This document shows positions 20,390 to 28,900 of a DNA stretch of 38,568 nt, piece after piece; position 1 is the first letter of the stretch; every line of letters starts with the position of its first letter. Below the pieces are notes generated by a model. It was given only the letters and a program-made list of their open reading frames with translations, did no database searches and was not told the origin of the DNA. This stretch comes from Chara braunii (lineage: Eukaryota > Streptophyta > Charophyceae > Charales > Characeae), in NCBI GenBank assembly GCA_003427395.1, contig BFEA01000183.1, forward strand, positions 2,390,320-2,428,887, read 5' to 3'. The position numbers and the translations under genes were made by a program.

Positions 20390-20700
20390 ACAGATAAAAG
20401 ATAAATAAATAATTTTCGACAAAAATCCCATCAAGAATAAACCCCGTCAAAAATTAATCAAATAATAAATAATCATTTATTTTCCTTCCTTTTATTGTTT
20501 ATTTTCTTTTACTCATTTGTAATGTTGCTATTAGAACTGATGAGAAATTAGGTCAATTTTGTCAAGAGTAATTTTTGAAGAAATTTAATTAAGTAACAAA
20601 TTTTTATTTGTTTTCTTTCTTATTATTATTATTTTTTAATTCTTTTTTTCAATTTTAATTTTGTTGCTAAAATTAATAAAAATTAAGGGATTATTCCCTC
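20390..20700. other. AT-rich segment
   Basis: About 310 bases dominated by A and T, with ATAAATAAATAATT, a TTATTATTATTATTTTTT run and AATTAATAAAAATTAAG words, in contrast to the surrounding balanced composition. Such segments can be matrix-attachment-like DNA or the A/T end of an old insertion. No gene. Confidence 0.6.
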
Positions 20701-20869
20701 GTCAATTCCTTAGAGTGAAAGGGGCGCGCCGAGGCCTACTACCATATCCCCGTACCGCGGTCGGCCGGTTCGGGAACAGCCTTGGAACGAACGAAAATAG
20801 TGGAAGTCAGGCACGCCAGGCATGACCGTTCATCATGTCGATTTCAAGGGTCAATTTTAATAATCGATG

Positions 20870-21105
20870 GGGGGGATATTAGGGATCCCTTTTCCGACCC
20901 CTAATTTCTCCTGATGACTCTGATGAAAGTGCCGGCTGATTCTCCCATAGGCACTTATCCTGAAGCCCAATCCATCATATTTCAGGTGGCCGACTGGGTT
21001 TCGGCCGCCCGATAAATAAGCCCGGACCTCATCTCGACGCCCCCGTCGAGCCCGCGTTGTCTCGATCAGACGAATCGTATAAGATTCAAACTAACCACAT
21101 GCGCG
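20870..21105 (+). promoter_or_regulatory. Possible LTR fragment with a TATA-like box (plus strand)
   Basis: GATGGGGGGGATAT at 20868-20881 looks like a polypurine tract, and the next about 220 bases include CGATAAATAAGCC near 21011 followed by pyrimidine/GC-rich sequence. Polypurine tract, then LTR, then a TATA box upstream of an R region is the usual layout at the 3' end of an LTR element. The orientation is opposite to the pol genes next to it, so it would belong to another element. No second LTR copy was found in the window. Confidence 0.3.
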
Positions 21106-21189
21106 CCTCTTATATCTGCGCTTCTCTGTCCGGTGCTTGGGTTTTTCATGGACTCTGGGACTGAGAGGATGTTTCTTGCTTCCCTTACG

Positions 21190-22045
21190 TCACGGTCCCT
21201 TGAGCTTAGATATAGGGATGTTTTTCAACTTCTTTCTTCGTTGGAGTGGTAGCGCCACAGATGCACCCCCTCGTCTAACGTGGACTCTACACTTAGGTCT
21301 CCGCAACACAAAAAACCATTTCCTTTCCTTTCCTAGCGTCAAACCCTTCACTTTCCTGGTCACTACCCTCTTTGTCTTGTTCGAACTCTCACCTACCTTG
21401 AACCGTCTCGACGGTCCCTTATCTGCCACCTTGGCTTTCCCCTTCCCCTTTGGACCCGATTATGTTGGTGTAGAGGTAGGGGTTTCCCTTGGTCTGAATA
21501 ACTTTAATCTAGGCCCGACCACATGATCTTTCCACTTAGGCCCATCTAATTCAGCACTCATATACGCGCCCCAGCCAAGCACATCGACTACGAGGTAAGG
21601 TCTCATCCATCTATTCGCCAACTTTCCTGACCATGTGCTCTCTAATGCTGCATCGTAGAGAAGCACCATATCGCCCACACTTATCTTCTCCTTTTTAATT
21701 CTGACATCCTTATCCCATCTGTCCTTATTTTTGTTTCTCTCCACTGCCAGCCGATCAGCAACCAACATGAGATTACCCTCCAATCCGCCATTTGTCTCGT
21801 TCGGGCCGCCAGAAGCTTCTCTCACGACATATTATCGGCCCAGTCAACTGTGGTCCAACTATCGATATGAAACTCTATGGGCAGAGGGCAGTGCCTCCCA
21901 AACCATAGAGTGTAAGGTGGGTAACCCGTGCTAGCTCGGACCGTGACATTGTCTGCCCATATCGCGTATCAGAAGTATTTCGGTCAGTCGCTATCTTTCC
22001 CTTTACACCACTTGGACAAGGAAGCTATCAAGGACTGATAACCTA
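21190..22045 (-). pseudogene. Gypsy integrase C-terminal part and basic tail
   Basis: The region holds SLSKWCKGKDSD and YAIWADNVTVRASTGYPPY (near 21970-21910), LWFGRHCPLPIEF, and then an open frame to 21460 with WDKDVRIKKEKISVGDMVLL, SGKLANRWMRPYLVVDVLG and ELDGPKWKDHVVGPRLKLF. This is the usual integrase C-terminal SH3-like region of gypsy elements, which contacts DNA. After one stop the same frame continues with a Lys/Arg-rich tail down to 21190 (SNKTKRVVTRKVKGL). The tail resembles the basic extension of some plant integrases; whether it is a chromodomain remnant cannot be judged. Confidence 0.8.
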
Positions 22046-22500
22046 GCTCTACGGGCGAATTAGACTGAGGACCTCATCGGCTAGGAACTCCGCTCCTCTA
22101 TCCATCACAATCCTACTAACACACCCATACCTAGATAGATACTCTAGAACAAAGTCTTTTACTTCTTTGGCCACTTTCATTCTGATGGGTTTACCGTCAA
22201 CAAATTCAGTGAAGTCATCTCTGATGTTCCCGACATAGTTCATATTCCCTACCCCTTTCGGCATCTTCACTAGGTCAATATGTACTTTCTCGCCCGGACG
22301 AGTAGGATAGGACGGATGAAGCGGCTCCTTGTACCTCACAAAAGATCTCTTCTGACACTCTTCTTAGGTCATACAGTACCTTTCCACGTCTTTGTACTGA
22401 CCTTCCCACCAGTATAGTCTGCGCACCTTCTCATACGTCCCTTTAACTCCTCTATGCCCACCGACTACGCCGTTGTGAAGTTCCGCTACTATCGCTAGCT
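22046..22500 (-). pseudogene. Gypsy integrase zinc finger and catalytic core, incomplete
   Basis: Integrase inserts the cDNA into the genome. The HHCC finger is seen as ELHNGVVGGHRG, LYWWEGQYKDV and YCMT-stop-EEC, where TAA at 22364-22366 replaces one zinc Cys. The core shows HIDLVKMPKG (first Asp) and VMDRGAEFLADEV (second Asp). The block that should carry the third acidic residue (Glu, about 35 residues on) is missing: the sequence passes from LSLIRP to SLIASLSKWC of the C-terminal part within about 25 bases. The DDE triad is therefore incomplete. Confidence 0.82.
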
Positions 22501-22779
22501 TCTCCTCGGGATCACAGACCACTCACAGAGACATCCCTGACCTTGTGGGTCTGCGGAGTAAATGTCCAGATCTAAGGCAGTACCGAGCTGCTTGTCTCCT
22601 GATCTCTAAATCTGCACTCTCCTCCCCCGATAGATACAATCTGATCGTTCGGTACTTACCTTCATAAAGGTTGACGAGGAAGCGATCTGTTCGTCTAGGC
22701 TCAGTCATGGTCAGTGCCGCCACAACTATCGGCGGCTTCGCCTCAATTGGAATTCACGAAAGTTCATCGGCTACTGTAT

Positions 22780-23135
22780 TTTTCGTGCCCGAGATCCTTT
22801 CAATAGTATAGTCGTAGAGTTGAATCCTGATCAACCATCGTGCAATAGTGGGATCGGTTAGACTAAAATCTTTCTGTTAAACTGACACCACTACCGTAGG
22901 ATCTACCCGTATAATAAATCGTCTCTCGTTTATGTAGTGTCTAAAGACGTCTAAACACTGTAGGACAGCTAACACCTCCTTCTTGAACTGACTGTAGTTG
23001 CATTCAGCGGTGTTAAGCGTACGACTCTCGAATCTCGGCGGCCTCTCCTTACTGTCAGCTTCCTTCTGAGAAAGCAGTCCTCCAACTGAAGATGGCCCAG
23101 CATCCGTAGACACTATGAAGGGTCTGTTGATGTCG
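22780..23135 (-). pseudogene. Gypsy RNase H domain
   Basis: RNase H degrades the RNA strand of the RNA:DNA hybrid. From about 23113 down: STDAGPSSVGGLLSQKEAD (first Asp), RPPRFESRTLNTAE, NYSQFKKEVLAVLQCLDVF (Glu region) and RRFIIRVDPTVV (last Asp). After a stop near 22877 come SLTDPTIARWLIRIQLYDY and ERISGTKNTVADELS, the standard tail of this domain. The order and spacing match Ty3/gypsy elements. The domain is fairly well kept, but it is separated from the RT by a stop and a frameshift. Confidence 0.85.
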
Positions 23136-23189
23136 TCCTCAAAGAATGATACACCTAGGATTCATCCCCCTTCTTTAAACTCTTCCTTG

Positions 23190-24110
23190 AGGGTTAACAC
23201 CGCGAGCTCCTGAGGAGAATCCCAGAAGAATCGCTTAGTTTTCCTACCTTCTCCTCGTACCCACGTATGAAAATCCGCCAGTAACCTACAACTCCTAGGA
23301 ATTGACGGACTTCGGTAGCGCTATGCAACGAAGTTGGCCAGTTAAAGAGTTTATCTAGTTTCAAGGGATCTGCCCGCCGTCCTCTCGAATCACATGTGAA
23401 CCCTAAAATCTTAATTGACGAGACTGCCCACAGGCTCTTCGTCCCACTGACCGTTAGATTAGCATCATCTAGCTGCTCCTGGATCACGTAGATGTCTGTC
23501 AAGTGCTGCTCTACAAATCTCCTGACGGCAGGGGCGACCTCCGTCTCGTCTTTCAGTACGGGCTCTTTTATCGGACAATTGTCCAAAAAGACTTCAACTT
23601 TATCAGGAATGAAGTCTTTCAGAACCACTACCATCGCTCTCTAACAGATAACAACTCCATTAGTCCACCCCAAAGACACGACCATCATCTGCACTAATCC
23701 AAGAGGCGTATGCATCGCAGTAAGGTGTCTATCTCTAGGATCTAGAGGTATCTCATCATAACCTGAAAATAGATCGTAGACGGAGTTGATTGATCTGCCT
23801 GCCGCTCCCTCTGCTAATAGATCAACATGTGGTATGGACCCGATATCCCGGATGGTGACCGCATTCACCTTCTGAAGATCTTGAATCCACCGGATCTTCC
23901 CATTAGGCTTCCGTAAGAAGAACCACCTATTCGTGTAAGCGCTTTCAGATGGCTCCACCACATGTGACACCATCTTCTCTTTTAGAAAGACCATTACTTT
24001 TTCCTTTTCCTTCTGAGCAAACTTCCACCCTGCGTCATTCCATGGAGTGTGCGGAAACGTGTAGATCCTGACAGGTTTGGCGTACCTGGATCGATCCTCC
24101 ATTTTTCCTC
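23190..24110 (-). pseudogene. Gypsy reverse transcriptase, active site mutated
   Basis: Reads HTPWNDAGWKFAQKEKEKV, RWFFLRKPNGKIRWIQDLQK, SVYDLFSGYDEIPLDPRDRH (first catalytic Asp region), HTPLGL, then a stop at 23641-23643. It resumes in the next part of the frame with VLKDFIPDKVEVFLDNCPIK, ANLTVSGTKS, IKILGFTCDSRGRRADP and TEVRQFLGVVGYWRIFI. The catalytic pair reads Asp-Asn (GAC at 23581-23583, AAT at 23578-23580) instead of Asp-Asp, which should abolish polymerisation. A frameshift near 24085-24105 joins it to the upstream linker. The FLD-x-x-PIK form of the box is shared with a gypsy clade known from fungi and charophytes (recollection, unsearched). Confidence 0.9.
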
Positions 24111-24590
24111 GTCGCTAAAGGCTATGATCTTGTCACAAGTCTTAAGAACCTCCAACACGCGCCCCTTCTCCTGTTTAGTCAAATTTCTGTCTCATATGTC
24201 CATTTCCGCTATCCTCTCTTCTGTTAGCTATTGCGGCTCCCTCTTCTTCCTCTCTTTAATCTCTCTGGCAATCTCTTCTTCAGATATCCTGTCTAGCGCC
24301 GATCGCTCTCGAGCTACCGCCGCCAGTTTAACTTTTTGAGCTACTGTCTTATGCCTCTTTCATCGCCCCCCGTACGGGGCTGCGTCCTTAAAAAAAACAC
24401 AGAGATCATACCTAGGAACTCCTCATCTTCAGCCTTCGGATAAAAGTTTTCATCCACGAGGACGCGATTGCCTAAGTCCTCGACTTCCACTATGCGTCCT
24501 TCTTCCTCCATGAGCAATATCCCATACTTCTTCTAGCGGAATCGCAGAGAGCGACTCGCGAGTGTGGTCGGCTTGCGGCTGCTAGTAGCT
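24111..24590 (-). pseudogene. Linker between gypsy protease and RT
   Basis: A charged helical stretch, AAVARERSALDRISEEEIAR then LTEERIAEMDI, runs into LTKQEKGRVLEVLKTCDKII and AFSDEEKWRIDP just before the RT. Segments of this kind link protease and RT in gypsy pol. Two stops interrupt it. No catalytic function expected. Confidence 0.65.
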
Positions 24591-24990
24591 GCTAAGGCCG
24601 CTTTGTTCCTCGGGTCACGAGGATCAACTGTCTCTATCATAATCCGACCACCATCTCGATGCTTAATTGAAAGCATCCGACTCCCGTCTGATCGCTCTAT
24701 CGTAACCACATGAATGTGGCTTAGTCACGTGCTCCCTAGTAGTAGCTTTGAACTGCAGTCCCTGACCGCTAGGATAGACATCAGTACACACAATCCTTCG
24801 TCCGCAATGGCCGCCTTGTGGCATACTCAAGAGATCTTCTGCTTCCTTCCATCGACTGTTTCTAACTCGAATAAGAAGGACCTATCTAAATCCAATCCTA
24901 GTCGTACGGAAAGCTCTTCATCTATGACAATGGCCTCACTCCCATTATCGCTCACGCCCTAGAAAACTATTTCGTCGTTGAGGACGGTCT
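24591..24990 (-). pseudogene. Gypsy aspartic protease domain
   Basis: This protease cuts the Gag-Pol polyprotein. The active-site region reads VSDNGSEAIVIDEEL (Asp at 24948-24950), an Asp-Asn-Gly-Ser form of the usual D-[ST]-G. It is followed by FLLELETVDGRKQKISGVCH and CSSKLLLGST, the typical flap and ILG-like segments of pepsin-fold retroelement proteases. A TAG just upstream (near 24960) separates it from the preceding frame and a stop follows SSKLLLGST. The Asn in the motif may be natural to this family, so loss of activity is not certain from it alone. Confidence 0.72.
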
Positions 24991-25500
24991 CCACCGTGCC
25001 ACTCCCTAGAACATAGAACTTATCCAGCAGTACTCCCTCCATTCCGTCCAAATAGACTGTGGCCGCGCGTTCAGCCTTCACGCTTACTCCTGATACTGCC
25101 ACTGTGGGTACCTCTTGCTTGGAAGCCATCTGGACTTCGTCTCCCAGAGGTATGCGCGTCTTACGCATAATCATTTGAAACTCATCTCGCGCGGGCCTCG
25201 AAGCAGCTAAGTACTCGAGTATCGAGCACTGCATAGATTGCCTAAGCGCGCGCCTAAGAGACTCCACTGTATTAATATCGTCCAACGAGCTTTTCATGAC
25301 AAATTTTCGTGCTCCGCACTTGCACGGCGAAAGTATAACTTCCTCTCCATCAATCCTTTGCCCATCCTTTTCTGCCATCACATAGTTCGTATCGCAGTTC
25401 TTTGAAGAAGTGCCCCTCGTGGACTTGGTCGCCGCAACCCATATAGGTGTCGGTGGCAACTCATCATCCGAAGATAAAGTCATCCGCACGCTCTGACTCT
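24991..25500 (-). pseudogene. Region between gag knuckle and protease
   Basis: A 176-codon open frame (25489-24959) carries YVMAEKDGQRIDGEEVILSP, KFVMKSSLDDINTVESLRRA, LRQSMQCSILEYLAASRPA and DGMEGVLLDKFYVLGSGTVE. It follows the gag knuckle and leads straight into the protease motif. In gypsy Gag-Pol proteins this is the spacer around the processing sites. I do not recognise a named domain in it. It is the longest intact frame of the element. Confidence 0.65.
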
Positions 25501-26040
25501 TGGGCGCACCCGTCTGGCCTCAATGTTCTCCTTCATGGAACGGAACATCGATACATCGCCTAAATCATCTGCCCACTTGACGTACTTGCGTTCATCAAGC
25601 ACGACAAACCCCTCATTTATGGCTCATCTGAGGTCAGGGCAGTGTCTCTTCACATGTTCATCCGACCTACAATAGATGCAGGAGTTCCTAGGCGTGGGTG
25701 ATCTCTCCTTTACACCCCTAGTAGCTGGGCCTCTTGTCGCTCTGGCGTCCTGGTTGGAAGGCCCAGGAGATTTGGGATAGTTTGAAGACTTCGGGTATCC
25801 AGGCGAAGCGGGATACCCTCCTCGGTTATACTTCCCTCGTGAATCGTCTCGGCGACATCCTCCTCGCTCTGCCCTCTCATAGCCACCACGATATCCATCC
25901 CTGCAATCCCTATCCGATTACCATCGGCCACGAGAGGCATCTCTGTCTTTCCGGTTGGAATTGCCCGGGCTCCGATGTCGAGACAGAAACCCCTGTGAGG
26001 GTTTCTGCTTGAGTTTTTCGAGGTCAGACGCTATTCGACT
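25501..26040 (-). pseudogene. Gypsy gag C-terminus with CCHC zinc knuckle
   Basis: Gag packages the element RNA; the knuckle binds it. On the minus strand a basic, Arg/Asp/Gly/Tyr-rich tract (RDGYRGGYERAERGG, NRGGYPASPGYPK) precedes CIYCRSDEHVKRHC at 25680-25639, a perfect C-x2-C-x4-H-x4-C. After it come EGFVVLDERKYVKWADDLG and MFRSMKENIEARR. A TAG lies in the basic tract near 25930. At the upstream edge is RIASDLEKLKQKPSQG, a short coiled-coil-like segment; nothing gag-like is seen above 26040. Confidence 0.8.
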
Positions 26041-26410
26041 TTTTTTGTTAAGATTTGAGGAACATGATAAGATTGACGTTGTCAAAGTTATTCAGACCAA
26101 CCCTATGACTGAAAGACTTGAACCTTTTTAGAACCTGACGTCGTTAACGTCCGATTGAAACAGCATGAGTCGGCAGTACGACCTGTCGTCCGCGGTTCCC
26201 TACAAGGACGCAGGGGTGCGCGGTCATATTAAAGCTAGACTTAGTCTACCTAAGCAGCTGCGCGATTCAGGGCCTAGGTAGGCTAAAAAGGTATGGGACC
26301 GCAACGCGGGAAGAATAGGAACTTTTTTTTTTATTATTATTATTTTTTTGGGCCCGCCGGGTTGACCTTGAGCGGAGGCCCAACCATGGATGGGTTGCCA
26401 TCCACGGGAA
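26041..26410. other. Noncoding sequence upstream of the gypsy remnant
   Basis: No coding frame or known repeat. A T-rich run with ATTATTATTATT lies at 26322-26348, and a complementary AATAATAATAAT run at 26826-26851; the two could bracket a small insertion. Confidence 0.4.
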
Positions 26411-26412
26411 AG

Positions 26413-26550
26413 CGGCGGCAGGCAGAACCTGCTAGGCCACCAACCGGCAAAGCCTGCTAGGCTTCAGGCAAGCGGGGCCGGTAGGCCACAGGCAGGGTAG
26501 GCCTGCTAGGCTATAGGCAGGCGGGGCCTACAAGGCCACAAACAGGGGAA
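26413..26550. repeat. Minisatellite, about 26-bp unit, about five copies
   Basis: Units are built from GGCAGGC, CCTGCTAGGC and GGCCACAGGCAGG words, repeated with variation about every 24-29 bases. The array is GC-rich and strongly diverged between units. Confidence 0.7.
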
Positions 26551-26604
26551 CCAGTGAGGGCAACCTCTTCTTATAGAAGACCTGCTCTTATCACTACCGT
26601 GATG

Positions 26605-26694
26605 GGAGCTGGCCCAGTAGGATATAGTGCCAGACTTTCGCCCAACAGATATAAGGATCAAGCCTAGTCACACGCATCCTACTGGGCCAGCTCC
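26605..26694. other. 19-bp perfect inverted repeat (hairpin)
   Basis: GGAGCTGGCCCAGTAGGAT at 26605-26623 is the exact reverse complement of ATCCTACTGGGCCAGCTCC at 26676-26694, with a 52-base interior. Stem of a foldback element or of a hairpin RNA; no open frame within. Confidence 0.85.
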
Positions 26695-26721
26695 TTTTGG
26701 AGCAGCCCAGCCGTTTGGCGC

Positions 26722-26770
26722 GGCCGTTTTCAGCCGTGCGATTGCTGAGATCGTGCGGCTGAAAACAGCC
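26722..26770. other. 15-bp inverted repeat with one mismatch
   Basis: GGCCGTTTTCAGCCG at 26722-26736 pairs with CGGCTGAAAACAGCC at 26756-26770 with a single mismatch and a 19-base loop. It lies 27 bases from the larger hairpin. Confidence 0.75.
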
Positions 26771-26964
26771 ACGTGAAGATCTGCATGACCCCTGCGCTTT
26801 CAAGGATGACACGTATAAATCAAGAAAATAATAATAATAATAAATAAAAAAAACTAAAACTAGAAGGTGTGCACCACATGGCACATAAAGAAGTGACTGG
26901 GGTGTTTCAACCCAAATACACTTGTCAACGCCGTGAGACAGGTGACTGTTCTGCTGAGATAAGT

Positions 26965-27065
26965 GCCTCGTTTTTTTTTTTTTTTTCTTTTTTAAGATTT
27001 TTTTTATAGATTTATTCTTAGATTCTTTAGATTTTAAAATTTATTTATTTATTTTTATCTCATTC
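26965..27065. other. T/A-rich tract
   Basis: Contains a run of T residues near 26971-26992 and TTTATTTATTTATTTTTATC before 27060. No function visible. Confidence 0.6.
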
Positions 27066-27077
27066 AATTTACTAGGC

Positions 27078-27101
27078 ACCCGTTCATCTTGATGAACGGG
27101 T
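27078..27101. other. Perfect 11-bp palindrome with 2-base centre
   Basis: ACCCGTTCATC, TT, GATGAACGGGT. The loop is too short for a stable RNA hairpin, so it is better viewed as a DNA palindrome (cruciform or protein-binding dyad). Confidence 0.8.
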
Positions 27102-27135
27102 TGCTGCTGTAGGATGGCAAAATGGAATGAATCTT

Positions 27136-27153
27136 CTGCCCAAATACGGGCAG
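27136..27153. other. 6-bp stem hairpin
   Basis: CTGCCC, loop AAATAC, GGGCAG, 34 bases after the 11-bp palindrome. Confidence 0.5.
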
Positions 27154-28440
27154 ATGCACCGTTGGCCAACCACAGTGGCAGTGTCTGTTGGAGTGCGTTG
27201 CACGGTTCAGCCACAGTGGCCGCTTCCCTTGGAGAGCATTGCGCCGTTGGAAAAGCATGACTGTGCTAAGACTGTTTCGTCGGACTCTCACCTACTCATC
27301 AGGGTGCTGAACCCCGACAGTCTGTACGACTGTGAGGGGCAAAATCAAATAAATCTGCCCTGAGGCAAAGGAAAATACGCCGTCATATGTTTTTGGCTTA
27401 CCCTTCCTCCTATGTTGTGCCTCATTGTAGCTGATCCGTTTGTTTTTTGACAGGCAGCAACTACTCGAAGTGGCACCGAACATGGCACCTAAACCGAGTC
27501 AGGTTCGGGCGCTCTGTGGAAAGAAGACCCTGTTGAGCTTGGCACTAGTTGGATGACTCGTGGGAGGGGTGACTGCTCGTTTTCAAGAGAAACGAACTGC
27601 CCTGCCCAATAATAAAAAAAAAAAAGAAAAAAAAGAAAAAAAAGAAGAAAAGAAAGGCGGTAAGGGGGTGAAAGAGAAGAGAACGGCCGCGAATATGATC
27701 GCACTCATCAAGAAAATGCAAGAGTGAGTGGGAACAGAAGAAAGGGAAAAAACCGAGGAGGAAGAGGAAAGGAAACGGCCACGTATGTGACCACGACCGT
27801 AAGGCAAGTGCAGACAACAAAACAAAAGAGGGAAAGGAAAAAGTTGCGCACCTGCCTGTGGGTGCAGCACATGTGCGCACCTTGAGGGAATGAGAAGGAC
27901 AGGTGCCGGTTCAAGATGAACGAGCTCCTGCATATGGCTGGATTCAGCCAATTTAAGGCCGAATCCGGCCTGAATGACAGGCCAGGTGCGGTACCTGAGC
28001 GTGGGACCGGTTTTCTCCACCCAGAGATCAAGATCTAGCCCTTGATCGCGATTAAGATCAAAGGCTGAGCTCAGATCCGAGTTTTGGCTGAGGCAAAGTG
28101 GCTGCCTCAGCCACTTCCTTGGCTATTAAAGTTAGCCTCCATCTCCAGCAGCCAGGCATTCTTGGCAGCAGTGCTGAACTCTCATTTGAGAGGATGCTGA
28201 CTGACTGTTGAGAGGAGAGGCTGAGCGGATCTGCTGGCGGCGAAGGTGGACTGCAGGAAAAAGGGAGAGGTGACCATAGCTGTGGATAACAACCATTGTC
28301 GCTGTCTCCGCGAAGAGAGAAGAAGGAGGCGCTGAGGTCTGCAAGGTGCGCGAGGTGGAGGCTGTTATAGCCACCACCTTGGTGACAGTGGAGCGTGAGG
28401 GAGATGCTGCACGACGTTTTCAACAGCGACATCTATTTTT
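27154..28440. other. No recognised gene
   Basis: Contains an A-rich tract at 27607-27652 and purine-rich sequence to about 27840. Long minus-strand frames here are Ser/Leu/Phe-rich complements of that bias. From 27.9 to 28.44 kb the composition is balanced, but no motif or coherent coding frame is visible. Confidence 0.5.
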
Positions 28441-28560
28441 GAGTGTTGTGTGTGCAACGCGACGCCGGTGGCCATTTTTTTTTGAGTGACGCGCATGGGA
28501 AGTGTTGTTTGTGCAACGCGACGCCGGTGGCCATTTTTTTTTGAATGTTGTCCGTGCGAC
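28440..28560. repeat. Two-copy tandem repeat, 59-bp period
   Basis: GTGCAACGCGACGCCGGTGG plus CCATTTTTTTTTGA occurs from 28452 and again from 28511. A third, partial GTGCGACGCG start is near 28553. Confidence 0.85.
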
Positions 28561-28629
28561 GCGTCGACGACAACCATAATTGGACGAGTACGAGGGAGGT
28601 GCCATTTGCTTGGCGAGGCGACGACGGTG

Positions 28630-28900
28630 CTGTCAGCGGCAGTGTGGAAGCGCTGCCAAAATTTTGCGGCGACAATGTGGATTTGTCGGCGGTAGTGCAT
28701 AAGTGCTGCCGAAATTTTGCAGCGACAACATCGGATTTGTTGGCGGTAGTGTGAAAGCGTGGCCGAAATTTTGCGGCGACAACATTGGGTTTGATGCCGG
28801 TAGTGCGGAAGCGCTGCCGATTTTTTTTGCGGCAACGACACTAGTTTCGGTGGTAGTAGTGTGGAAGCGCTGCCGGTTTTTCACGGCGGAGGTGACAGTA
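28630..28900. repeat. Minisatellite, about 54-bp unit, five copies
   Basis: Units start near 28632, 28684, 28739, 28794 and 28848. The consensus order is GGCGGTAGTGTGGAAGCGCTG, then CCGAAATTTTGCGGCGACAA with CATTGG-like ends. The period is a multiple of three in most units, so long repetitive frames appear on both strands, but stops and indels make coding unlikely. Confidence 0.9.

Larger units (their letters stand above)
21190..26040 (-). mobile_element. Degenerate Ty3/gypsy retrotransposon: gag C-terminus plus pol
   Basis: Reading the minus strand from 26040 down, the order is basic gag tail, CCHC knuckle, protease, linker, RT, RNase H, integrase (zinc finger, core, C-terminus) and basic tail. 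RT and RNase H before integrase is the Ty3/gypsy (Metaviridae-type) order. The RT has the FLD-x-x-P-I-K variant of the active-site region. Many stops and frameshifts, a mutated RT active site and an integrase deletion make it inactive. No flanking LTR pair could be matched on either side, so both ends are probably truncated. It belongs to a host-genome retroelement, not an infectious virus. Confidence 0.9.

Noticed and set aside
19810-20434. Overlapping minus-strand open frames rich in Trp/Cys/Phe
   Set aside because: They are antisense shadows of an ACC/CCA-rich stretch with no motif of their own.
27545-28031. Ser/Phe/Leu-rich minus-strand frames that could suggest a signal peptide or membrane protein
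   Set aside because: They read through an A-rich/purine-rich tract; the hydrophobic runs are poly-Phe from poly-T on the complement.
28365-28884. Repetitive Cys/Arg/His-rich open frames, possibly a zinc-finger array
   Set aside because: The periodicity comes from a 54-bp DNA minisatellite; Cys and His spacing does not fit a zinc finger and frames break between units.
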